In this document: positions 54,737 through 64,000 of the stretch, piece after piece
Numbering within the stretch: the first letter of the stretch is position 1
Layout: each line of letters opens with the position of its first letter
Assembly (NCBI GenBank): GCA_022478985.1
Contig: JAKSZP010000156.1
Span: 62,001 to 126,000 of the forward strand
Origin: Massospora cicadina
Taxonomy: Eukaryota > Entomophthoromycota > Entomophthoromycetes > Entomophthorales > Entomophthoraceae
Direction of reading: 5' to 3'
DNA length: 64,000 bases
Notes under the pieces: generated by a model
What the model was told of the DNA's origin: nothing
What the model saw: only the letters and a program-made list of their open reading frames with translations
Database searches by the model: none
Made by a program: the position numbers and the translations under genes

Positions 54737-55788
54737 TGGGACTATAAAAATGGTGCCCAATTCAGAAATGATGTAGGCCTTTTTAAACTTTCAAGGGATC
54801 TGACTGGTCCAAGCTTCAAAAATCTGGGCCATTTATTTAATAAACATTCTGATGATAATGCCAAATTATCTCAGCAAAGGAAATCAAATAGAACCCCTAT
54901 TTATAGTGGTTCCAAAATGGTGGAATGCCAAGCAAACCTAGTAAATCACCCACTTTGCATTCAAAGTCTGTAGTATATAAAGAATTGGAAAAATTCCATA
55001 CTTCAGCATCAAAGCTCTAACTCAGTCAAATCCTGAGGATCATGTCTATAAAAAAGTTTTTAAACTTGGTGCAGATGCCAATTTATAAATTAATTCTTTT
55101 AATCTCTTAACTTCTAACATGGTTAATCTAATATAATTAGAAAAGTCTAGCACATTATGCATAATGATTTTAATAGGAATTGAAGAGATTTCATTTTCAA
55201 TTCTGTGTATTTATGCAGATTTTGCTAAATAAATTACTTCTTGAAAGCCTTATTTTTTATTTTATACAACAAGGTATACTATTATGAACGCCTTTTCTCT
55301 GAGCCAAAAGAATGAACGCAGTCACTTGGTGTATTCCCTCTTTGCCCTCTCTTGGGGTCATGTTGCGTTTTTGGGGCCAAATACTATCTTAACCCTTCTT
55401 CAAGGTCAATCAACCCCAAAATAGCGGTATGTGGGCATCCAGAGTTTTAGCTGGGGTATTTTCTGGTTTGTGAACAATTACCTGGTTGGTGTTACTCAAC
55501 GTTTTTGTCAACAACTGGAAAGAACCAACTTGTTACAATTATAAAGTAGCTTAACAGCTGGGACTTACCCAAACCATGCATTTAAATGTTGCATATCTCT
55601 ATAACTGCCTACTCATTTGTCTGGGACAACTGGGAGGACATTGTGGACAGTCACCAATTGACCAATGAAGTTCAGTGCTAGCTGACCACGCTAGATGATG
55701 GATTCTCTGGCTATCTTGAGGACTAACTTTGCCAAAATATGATACTCCTTGATTACTCCTAGAGTCATCATCTTAATCAAATTGAGGC
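54737..55788. other. Unassigned stretch upstream of element G
   Basis: Broken protein-like text on both strands. On plus, GLFKLSRDLTGPSF at about 54,775, reminiscent of the end of a Ty3 integrase. On minus, VTVHNVLPVVPDK and GSYRDMQHLNAWFG at 55,580-55,640. No family was assigned. CG-containing DNA occurs at 55,280-55,440. Confidence 0.3.
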
Positions 55789-56916
55789 TGTAAAAATTTA
55801 CTCTAGGTTGATTATTGGCTGTCAACCCAGTAACCTTTTTACTGCACAGGTTCAGTTTCATCATGCACTTCATCACATTGTATAGAATGTATTAATTGAT
55901 AATAGTATGGAGACTATTATCCATAGTTGAGATTGAACTATTATTCAGCCCAAAGCTCAGCTAGTATTTCTGATTAAATACTCTTGAAGTCATACTTGTA
56001 GGGATTCATTCCCTATACTCTTGTCTACCCAATCTTTGTTAAGATACCCCTGTGACAGTATCTCTCAGCCCAACACACAGTCAGCTGCTATCCCTGATTG
56101 TGGTTCCTTTGTCTCTAGATCCCCACTCAGATCTTTAATCTTCTCTCTGAGAGTCTTCCAATTATTGCCTTCTGCAATAATATCCTTGAGATAGAATGAC
56201 ACAATAGAAGCTGATAGTCTAACTATACACAGAATTAATAATATAACTGTAAATAATGCTTTTTTTATTACTGTTTTTTATTATAGTAAATCCTAGGGAA
56301 TTATATAGTAGGGGATTCAGCCATCTAACCCACGGTTGACACCTCTTCTATAAGATGGCAGCCGTTGCCATTGAATCACCCATCCTTGTCTCAGCAGCAA
56401 TGGTATTCCCCATCCTGGCTAGGATTCCATCATTAGACATCCTCAAGACCTCAGATGGAAAGACTCAGAAAATGTGCTAATAACGTTTTCCTCTCAATTC
56501 AAGTGAACCAACCATATTTGGCTAGCGACCTGCTTAGGTAATGGGATTATTACCCATTATGGCAGTTCACTCACCAATCAATTGATTCACTAGTTGCAGG
56601 TGGCATCACTCGCCTCTCAACTTACTAAACATTCCCAATCAGTCAGTGATGAAACCCACCTGATCCCAATTTGTACACCTGATAGTTAATCACTATCAGA
56701 TGCCCCTATTTCGTTGGCAACTCCACCAGATGAGATCTTAAGTAATCATCCAGATTGATCCCCTGATGGATATGAACAGGTGAATATCTCAAAATCCCCT
56801 GAACGTAGTTCCTCCAGATTTTGGGCAACTGATTTCTGATCCATTTTGCCTTGGGGAATTTTCCTAGCAATACCAGGTAGTCTAGAAGGCTGAAAATATG
56901 GTCAAAAATCCCAACA
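55789..56916 (-). repeat. Element G 3' LTR, 1,128 bp
   Basis: On the element strand it starts TGTTGGGATTTTTG and ends TAAATTTTTACA. It belongs to the same family as the C LTRs, sharing the block GCGAGTGATGCCACCTGCAA. Confidence 0.9.
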
Positions 56917-56960
56917 CATCCCCCCTCTTGTCTAAATTCCAGTGAGAAAAGGACCGGGGC

Positions 56961-57221
56961 ATGAGAACACTGCTTTGGACACCTGGTCAATACTTCATTG
57001 GTTCAAGCAGAGTACACTCATCAATATTCAATGTTGCTCAGGATGACCTTCAGCATATGGCGTTCTTCCTTTTCCTCCTCACTATTGCCTTCTCAGAGCG
57101 CAGTCCCCATGACCTTATGTCATGCTGGGCTGATCAATTTACACGTGATTATTTTAGTCCCAGGATCCAGTTTTCCGTTAGGGCATATGACCTGCTGTCA
57201 TATACAGGATTCTTGGTCTGA
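56961..57221 (+). other. Conserved antisense-strand segment next to the G 3' LTR
   Basis: 86 codons open, with DDLQHMAFFLFLLTIAFSER matching DNLQHAVLFLFLLATTYSER in C. It is either a small hydrophobic ORF or a conserved untranslated region. It lies upstream of the aORF TATA box, so it is not part of that transcript. Confidence 0.4.
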
Positions 57222-57457
57222 CATCCTTGATTTCCTGATTTTTCTCCTCATCCTAGACACGAGACTCTTGCCATTGATGTTTGTTTCATGGCTTAATTAA
57301 GAATACTTATTTCTTATTTACCCTTGATATTTTGTTCATAACCTCTTGGCAAAAGTCATTCTTAATTCTTCCCTTGGAGAGTTTATCTCATTAATTTTGT
57401 GATTAATTTCTCCAAAATTGGAGTCTAATGGATTATAGAGTGCATAATCTCAACTTC

Positions 57458-57465
57458 TATATAAG
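57458..57465 (+). promoter_or_regulatory. TATA box of the element G antisense ORF
   Basis: TATATAAG 29 bases before ATG 57,494, followed by CATCCCCCTCTCATCCAGCT. Element C has TATAAAAG with the same flanks. Placement between the two candidate ATGs decides for the downstream start. Confidence 0.6.
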
Positions 57466-57493
57466 TCCAACATCCCCCTCTCATCCAGCTCAT

Positions 57494-58522
57494 ATGTCAA
57501 ATTCTGAATCTCACTACCAGCAGCTCCTCAATAGTCTGTCTGATCCAGACCTCCAGCTCTTCCAGCAGATGAGTTGGGATGCTCAACAGAACCTCTTTTA
57601 TGGTCCTTCCAGGACTCATACGCCTAGTCTGGTGCAAGTGGCTAGTCCTTCCATTGAATTACCGGAAATGGTAACTAATACCTCCAAAACCAGGCTGGAC
57701 ATCATTTTGAACAACTCTCAGCTGACTCTTCCTCTGCAGTCAATTCCAGAGTTGGACTTTGAAACCCTCCTGGACTTGGCTCCTTTCTCTGATGCTCCAA
57801 ACATCATCATAGATGCTCCAGAGATTATGCCAGTTGCTCTAGATCATTCATTTCTGGTCAGGTTGGACTTGCTCCCTAAGTTCTTCTTCCAACTCAGTCA
57901 GTTTTACAAACCTGCTGTTCTGGTCTCTGAGCACTCAATCGGTAACAGCATACACTTCAAGCTCCCCTATGATGAACTCCAGGCCCAATTCACTGAGGCT
58001 TTGACATTAGTACTGAATCCCTCTGATCTTGACAACCTTCTAGATCAGGATACTGCCACTTATGCTCTTCAATTTGCTGACCAAGTTCTTCAAAGTTGGT
58101 CTATGAAGCTTCCATCCTCGCCTGAGATCCCACTAATCATTCAGCTTTAGCTTCCACAAAGCCCATAGTTGCCACTTGCAGGATGCAATCCACTCTCTGC
58201 ACAACTATCTCTTCTCCAGAGCTTCCCATTGGTATCTTCCGCTGATGGCGTTGATAAGGTGCATGATTTAACACCCCCATCGAGTATCCCTTCTTCATTG
58301 CTGGCCCACATGTCTGGTGTCCTTAATGAAGCCCATTGGCAGGTGCTCAGGACTAATCTTTCAGCTCCGGTGCCATATTGGGATTACTTGGGGTTATTCA
58401 CCTATTGCCTATTTTTATACTGCTGCTTTCCTCTCAGCTCCCTGGTTTTGCAATTGGCTTCCTCCAACATCTCGATTTCCCTTCCCCTAGTCACTTTTTC
58501 TCAGGGCTCAGCATCCACATAA
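57494..58522 (+). CDS. Antisense ORF (aORF) of element G
   Basis: A frame opposite to gag-pol. From ATG 57,494 it is open for 218 codons to a stop at 58,148; another stop lies at 58,166-58,168, and the same frame then stays open to 58,522. Earlier in-frame ATG 57,428 lies upstream of the TATA box, so 57,494 is preferred; it is also conserved in C. The predicted protein is acidic and leucine-rich, with no signal peptide, membrane segment or zinc motif. The second part repeats the pattern of the first (AHMSNSESHYQQLLNSLSDP and AHMSGVLNEAHWQVLRTNLS). Conserved amino-acid blocks with element C show past selection on protein. Function unknown. Confidence 0.65.
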
Positions 58523-58985
58523 TGAACATGGTTCCATGTAGGTCTTGCCCTTGCAAGCATCCAATTGCTTATCAATTTTTGATGGGCTGTTTATTCCTAT
58601 GGCGATCCATCCTCCCTCCCCCAAGAGGTGACATAGACATAATCATCCCCATACTGAGGACAATCAATAAAAATAAAAGTTATAAAATATATCGGCTTTT
58701 TTATCTATGCAGTTTATAATTTTTTCCAATACCTTTATCAATTAATTTTCTTTATTCTTCTTTTTTACTATGGGACTTGACCTTGTTTTGGTTCAGCGGT
58801 CCATCTTTTCCCCCAAACTGGGTTCTGGGTACTTAAACCTTTCAGTTTTCCATGGTAAGAGGTCCTTTTTTCAGACTTAGCCATCTAGATTGGTTCAGAG
58901 ATCCTTCTTTAGACTTGACCTAATCATCAGGACATGACCAACTTAATGGTTCATCAGTCCTTTAGGAACTCTTTTATTTTTTCAT
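58523..58985. repeat. Gap between aORF and integrase of G, with GGTTCAGNGGTCC repeats
   Basis: TTGGTTCAGCGGTCC (58,788), TTGGTTCAGAGATCC (58,897) and TGGTTCATCAGTCC (58,949) recur, each next to ACTTGACC or similar. A further set of copies is at 62,010-62,200. The segment may serve convergent transcript termination. Confidence 0.5.
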
Positions 58986-58999
58986 CAATCCAACACTTT

Positions 59000-60240
59000 A
59001 GATACTTAGCATGGACTTGATTTACAACTCTTCCATCCAAGAGATTCTTGATGGTGTAAGCATCGGTCACCATCTTGGCAATTACTTCAAATGGACCCAT
59101 CCACAATGCATCTAATTTGTTTCTTCATCCAAAACCATGCATATCGCAATAGGTAACTCTTTTTCCCATTCATTAATCTTCTAAGGCTGATCAGTTCTTA
59201 TCATCTCTCGATTTTGCTCATATCCTTTTCTTCAAGGTTGTATCAAATGCTTGCAATTGCATGTTGATCAGGATACGCATCAGTCAGTTCAAGTATTGCT
59301 TGGTACTCATCCATGATGTAGGTTCCACCACCAAATATAAAATTGGCGGCAACGCGGCCTTTCTTCCATATAACAATTCAAAGGGCGTCTTTCCCATCGC
59401 CATATGATGCCTAATGTTGTAGGTGAATGTCACCAAACTCAGGTATGTTCCCCACATGGAAGTTCTCCCTGTGACTAGCTTCCTTAGAGTTGTGGCCAGC
59501 GTTCCATTGACCCATTCTACCAGTCCATTCATCTCCGGCAGGTATGGTAATGACATAACTCCTTAGATCCCAATTATTTCGTTTAACATTGGGGTCACAT
59601 GAGATGTGAAGTTTGTCCCATTGTCGCTCAGCAGGACTTGCAGACATCCATGCTGGTATACCACTTGTTCCAGGATGAACCTCGTGATACTGGTAGCATC
59701 TACTCTGGTTATAGCCTTCATCTTGACCCATCTCATCAGATGGTCAATGGCAACTATGATGTACTTGACTCCCCCTGTGCTCATCATCAGCAGTCCCATC
59801 ACGTTGATGGACACCGTGTGCCAGGTGAATCCAGGGTGGACCAGTCAGTATCCAGTTGTATTCTTATGTGGTTTATGCAGCTGGCACTCCACGCAACAAG
59901 CCATATAATCTGTGAAATTGTATTTTATTGATTCCCAGCAATAATAATGGCGAATATGGTTGGTTGTTTTCCTCAGGCCTCCATGCCCAACAACCTTGTG
60001 AGCTACTTATACTATTGCTGCTCTTTCTGACAGTTTTGGGAATAATAGCCACTTTCTGTTGATCATCTTGAATACTTGTCCATCCATAGTCTCAGTGTTT
60101 TCCATCGCTTTTCAAAGCAAACCTTGAATTTCTTGGGGCTCATCCCCAATTCTTCCTTCAACCATAATCTGGAATAGCTCATCTGCCTGCGGGTATACCA
60201 ACTGGACCATTGGCAACTGCAATAAGCCATTCGCGTTATG
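59000..60240 (-). pseudogene. Element G integrase
   Basis: The core reads HTVSINVMG (first catalytic aspartate replaced by N), GGVKYIIVAIDHLMRWVKMK, LLSDNGTNFTS (second aspartate present) and MNGLVEWVNGTLATTL (glutamate present). The C-terminal part reads MGKTPFELLYGRKAALPPIL. The zinc region lies at about 59,880-60,000 (CVECQLHKP-like). There are frame breaks at about 59,560 and elsewhere. Very similar to element C. The D-to-N change should abolish strand transfer. Confidence 0.85.
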
Positions 60241-60249
60241 GCGAGAAGC

Positions 60250-60720
60250 CCCCACTCAGTGGACTATCTCATAATCGTAAGCCTGAAGCTTAAATGCCCA
60301 TCTGGACAATCATCCCTCCAGTTCTCTTAGATTGTGCAGCCAACGCAGCAAAGAGTGGACCGTCACCACCTCAAAATGCATTACATGGACGTACACCTGA
60401 AACTGCTTACATGCATATATGACTGCAAGGCATTCCCACTCAGTCATGGTGTAGTTCCTCTCAGCGGCTGAGAGTGTCTGGCTCACATATGCCACCGGAT
60501 GCTCATCCCCAAGTTTGTCTACTTGGCTCAATATGGTGCCAATCGCCGTCAACAAAGCATCAGTTTGAATGATAAACTCCCAATTGAAATTCAGATATTT
60601 CAGAATTGGCAAATCTATCAAATTCTGGCATAACTCATTGAAGGAGTCCTGGGCCTCTTCATTCCATACAAATCTTTTTTTGGATCCTTTAATAAATGGA
60701 ATAATGGCTCAGCTATTCAG
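60250..60720 (-). pseudogene. Element G RNase H
   Basis: The frame 60,310-60,621 reads FIIQTDALLTAIG, HPVAYVSQTLSAAERNY, TEWECLAVIYACK and VVTVHSLLRWL. The D and E of the first two catalytic blocks are present; the third (VTDH in the family) is VTVH. It removes the RNA strand during reverse transcription. Its neighbours in the polyprotein are RT and the integrase tether. Confidence 0.8.
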
Positions 60721-61880
60721 GAGAAGTCCCATATAATCATCTGTAGTATCTGACCATACCAAAGAATACTTGGATATCTCAGACACTCTTTGGTACAGCC
60801 ATACGCTCTATAGCTGTTATCTTCTGGGTTTGCAGCTGCAATCCACCTGAGTTGATTATAGATCCCAATGTAATCCAACTCTTTCTTGAAGAAGTGGCAC
60901 TTCCTTGGCTTGATCTTCAGGTTAGCCATGGACAGTTGCTTAAATACTTCTTCCAAGTAAAGGAGGTGATCAGTAAACGTCCTACTGAACATGTTGATAT
61001 TGTCCAGATATAACAGGATGCACGACAACTTCAAGTCACTTAGTATCACATCCATGGCCCTCTAAACGTTGTAGGCGCATTGCAGAGACCCTGGGCATCC
61101 TCATCAGTTGATATAGCCCCTGCGCGGTAATAATCACACATTTTTCTTGGTCTTCCTTTGGCAAGTCAATCTGCCAATATCCTGAGATCAGATCCATCGT
61201 GGAGAAATACTTCGCTTCTCCTAAATGATCCAGCACATCATTGATCCTTGGTAGGGGATGCAAATCCTTCTTCATAATTTTGTTCAGCCTTTGGTAGTCA
61301 ATCACCACCCGGTTCAATCCATCCTTCTTCTTCAAGATTCAAAATTGGACTCGCCCAGGGGCTTGATGATGGAACTAGAAGCCCATGCTTCACTAATATG
61401 CTGATTTCATCCTCCACTACTGCTTTGGCGGCTTTCAATCTTCAGATTGGTTTCATCCTTATCAGTAAATTTTCCTCGGTGTCAACCTTGTGAATTACAT
61501 CTTGTGCACATCCCAAATTGTGGTTGTCCTGAGTGAACACTTATTAATATTTCTCAAATAGTTTGAGCACCTCTTCTTGCTGGCCTTCTGGCAGATCAGC
61601 GAGCTGCTCTTGATCAACCAATAGGTTGATACTTTCAGCTACCCCGGCTGGTAATCCCATTTCATCTGGATCAGCAGATTTTCCCCAGTATTAACCTTGT
61701 GAATCACTTCTGGTGTATCCTAAATCCTGTTCATTTTTGGGTGAATACTCTCCGATACTTTTCAACAATTCAAGCACCTCCTCTTACTGGCCTTCTGACA
61801 GATCAACGAGTTGCTCTTAATCAACCAATAGGTTGATACTTTTGGCTAACTCAGCCAATAATTTCATCTCATTAAGGGTG
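60720..61880 (-). pseudogene. Element G reverse transcriptase
   Basis: 61,036-61,335 reads KKKDGLNRVVIDYQRLNKIM and AKYFSTMDLISGYWQIDL (first catalytic D present). 60,717-61,055 reads LLYLDNINMFSRTF, so the YLDD box is YLDN. KIKPRKCHFFKKELDYIG follows. Two frames are joined by a shift at about 61,040. Upstream, the segment EQLADLPEGQQEEVLKLFEK is present twice because of a 210-bp tandem duplication (61,461-61,880). Confidence 0.8.
61461..61880 (-). repeat. 210-bp tandem duplication in element G pol
   Basis: 61,461-61,670 and 61,671-61,880 are diverged copies. Both contain AACCTTGTGAATTAC or AACCTTGTGAATCAC, and both contain AACCAATAGGTTGATACTTT. The copies differ at many sites, so the duplication is older than the current insertion of G. 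Confidence 0.75.
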
Positions 61881-61949
61881 GAATTTCCTCCGTTTGGCCT
61901 TCAGGATTTCTTATCACTTCTTAAGTCTGAAACTCATAGACCATAAAAT

Positions 61950-63087
61950 CAATATTTTTTATAATATATATTTTTTGTATTTTTCTTTTGCAATGGGTTT
62001 TTTAATCTACAAAAAGGCTCAGAGGTCCTTCTTTTCCCCTTCATCCAAACTGGGACCCAGGTACTTAAGCCTACCAGTTATCATGGTTCAAAATTTTATC
62101 CTCTTAAGATTTATAAACCATTTGGTTCAGTGGTCCCCTTCTGGGACTTGACCAATCACTCAGGTCATAACCATTTAATGGTTCAGAGGTCCGCTGGGAA
62201 CATTGCAATTATTTTCTCTTAGGTTCAATAATTCCAATTAGTATTGACATTCACTATATGACAGCAGCGCTGTTTCCTCATGTATAGGCTACTCTTGCTA
62301 ACTTTTTGGCAATTATCTTGAATACTAGGTTTTTAATCCCAACTGGTCATTCGTCCAACAGGTCCTAATTTCATCTCTTATTTCAGCAACTGATGCTTTG
62401 GATCCTCGTATCTCATTAGCCAACAGTTTCATCCAATTGTCCAGATCGTTTTTCTCCTGAAAACAATTTTCTGCTTTTGTGGCTATACTTAATTACACAG
62501 GTTGTTCTGGCCTCGTTAGCTTCATCCAACTTCTCATGAATTGATGAATTCGTCTCCAGTAGCTTCTGATCAGTGATTGAGTGTTATTAAGTCAAACAAT
62601 TTCCTCCACTAACTTGGATCAATCATTTTCTATTTTGACTTCATCTCTTCATTGGTATGGCAATCCAATTCTCTGGATTGATTGCTTATTATTTCGTCCC
62701 ATGCCTCATCTAAAAACTCACTCCTCATGACTATTTAAAGCGGACCCAATTTCAACCTGAATTGATCCTGCTGTTCCTCAGGACTATTTCCAGTGGGCCC
62801 AATTCCAACCCAAGTTGGCCCTGCTTTTACTCTTCATCTCAAGTAGATTTCCGGTGGAATTAGTTTCCTTGCAGCACTAGATAGTTCCATATCTAGGCTG
62901 CAAGTCCTTTTCCCTAAACTTGAGTATCTTCAATTTGCTTCACTCAGAGCTCCACTGCTGAGCTGGGTGAATACCACTGAACGTGATCCTCTTCACGTTC
63001 TATCTTCATTACTTAGTTCAGTAACATATTTCCAAAATTGGAAACATCTTCTTTGTATAACATTATAATAGATTCTTTACTCAACTA
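61950..63087 (-). other. Element G leader region in place of gag
   Basis: 61,950-62,210 repeats the post-integrase gap sequence (58,740-58,985). 62,380-62,720 has minus-strand helical text without a gag match. 62,745-62,880 holds two units of about 55 bp starting GG(A/C)CCAATT(T/C)CAACC. No capsid motif (QKALTVMN or similar) or zinc knuckle could be found, so gag and protease appear to have been replaced. Confidence 0.5.
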
Positions 63088-63105
63088 CCCCTGTAGTGAG
63101 CACCA
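63088..63105 (-). other. Element G primer binding site
   Basis: The minus strand reads TGGTGCTCACTACAGGGG, three bases after the LTR end. Identical to element C. Confidence 0.85.
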
Positions 63106-63108
63106 ACT

Positions 63109-64000
63109 TGTAAAAATTTACTATAGGTTGATTATTGGCTGTCAACCCAGTAATCTTTTTACTGCACAGGTTCAGTTTCATCATGCACTTCATCACATTG
63201 TATAGAATGTATTAATTGATAATAGTATGGAGACTATTATCCATAGTTGAGATTGAACTATTATACAGCCCAAAGCTCAGCTAGTATTTCTGATTAAATA
63301 CTCTTGAAGTCATACTTGTAGGGATTCGTTCCCTATACTCTTGTCTACCCAATCTTTGTTAAGATACCCCTGTGACAGTATCTCTCAGCCCAACACACAG
63401 TCAGCTGCTATCCCTGATTGTGGTTCCTTTGTCTCTAGATCCCCACTCAGATCTTTAATCTTCTCTCTGAGAGTCTTCCAATTATTGCCTTCTGCAATAA
63501 TATCCTTGAGATAGAATGACACAATAGAAGCTGATAGTATAACTATACACAGAATTAATAATATAACTGTAAATAATGCTTTTTTTTATTACTGTTTTTT
63601 ATTATAGTAAATCCTAGGGAATTATATAGTAGGGGATTCAGCCATCTAACCCATGGTTGACACCTCTTCTATAAGATGGCAGCCGTTGCCATTGAATCAC
63701 CCATCCTTGTCTCAGCAGCAATGGTATTCCCCATCCTGGCTAGGATTCCATCATTAGACATCCTCAAGACCTCAGATGGAAAGACTCAGAAAATGTGTCA
63801 ATAACGTTTTCCTCTCAATTCAAGTGAACCAACCATATTTGGCTAGCGACCTGCTTAGGTAATGGGATTATTACCCATTATGGAAGTTCACTCACCAATC
63901 AATTGATTCACTAGTTGCAGGTGGCATCACTCGCCTCTCAACTTACTAAACATTCCCAATCAGTCAGTGATGAAACCCACCTGATCCCAATTGGTACACC
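63109..64000 (-). repeat. Element G 5' LTR, truncated by the window end
   Basis: Nearly identical to 55,789-56,681. About 236 bp of it should lie beyond the window. Confidence 0.9.

Larger units (their letters stand above)
55789..64000 (-). mobile_element. Ty3/gypsy element G, young, with antisense ORF; cut by window end
   Basis: 3' LTR 55,789-56,916, polypurine tract AGAGGGGGGATG (56,917-56,928), antisense ORF 57,494-58,522 (plus), integrase 59,000-60,240, RNase H 60,250-60,720, RT 60,720-61,880, leader 62,210-63,087, primer site 63,088-63,105, 5' LTR from 63,109. No gag or protease: only about 1.2 kb lies between RT and primer site. The visible 892 bp of the 5' LTR differ from the 3' LTR at about a dozen positions by eye, the lowest divergence in the window. 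Confidence 0.85.

Noticed and set aside
57428..57493. Earlier ATG of the antisense ORF
   Set aside because: It lies upstream of the conserved TATA box, and the extension is not conserved in element C.
59599..59931. Plus-strand ORFs opposite the G integrase
   Set aside because: The minus strand carries the integrase core; the plus frames match only each other and the mirrored C region.
1..64000. Repeat-induced point mutation as the cause of decay
   Set aside because: Some TG-to-TA changes occur, for example in the D primer site, but stops also arise by TGG-to-TGA and other changes. Without counting contexts the claim is not supported.

Overview
The window is a transposon graveyard from an AT-rich, repeat-rich eukaryotic genome, most likely fungal. 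It holds Ty3/gypsy LTR retrotransposons, LINEs whose first ORF carries a CCHC knuckle and whose second has APE endonuclease and RT, tRNA-derived SINEs, and one apparent host gene, an intronless F-box/LRR protein at 47.2-48.2 kb. The sequence does not fix the species: rusts and early-diverging fungi with large genomes would both fit. Almost every TE reading frame is broken by stops and shifts, so most coding entries are pseudogenes. No rRNA, genuine tRNA gene, CRISPR array or bacterial operon is visible.

Layout. 1-3.25 kb: decayed LINE L1 (-). 3.26-21.58 kb: Ty3 element A (+), split at 8,782 by Ty3 element B (-, 8,783-20,394). B is itself split by LINE L2 (-, about 10.13-15.4 kb), and L2 and B carry tiny poly(A)-tailed insertions. 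22.52-31.98 kb: Ty3 element C (+) with two LTRs. 32-35.4 kb: an ORF1-only LINE relative (L4, -) and a Ty3 fragment F (+). 35.4-43.15 kb: Ty3 fragments E and D (-), with a SINE (39.7 kb) and a 1.9-kb ORF1-only LINE-like element (L3, 40.5-42.4 kb) inserted. 43.15-45.72 kb: LINE L5 (+), interrupted by a solo LTR of family B. 45.7-55.8 kb: F-box gene, AT-rich minisatellite, LINE scrap, a second SINE and an isolated Ty3 primer site. 55.79-64 kb: the youngest element, Ty3 element G (-), cut by the window end.

Four points stand out. (1) Elements C and G both carry, between integrase and 3' LTR, a gene-like ORF on the strand opposite gag-pol, with a conserved start codon and TATA box. (2) Two unrelated tRNA-derived SINEs end in the same 20-nt tail as LINEs L2 and L3, a LINE/SINE partnership readable in one window. 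(3) L3 and L4 are LINE-like elements that encode only the nucleic-acid-binding ORF1 protein. (4) Insertions of about 20-50 bp, most with perfect or near-perfect target duplications, are hyper-truncated copies of the 3' end of the L5 LINE family.
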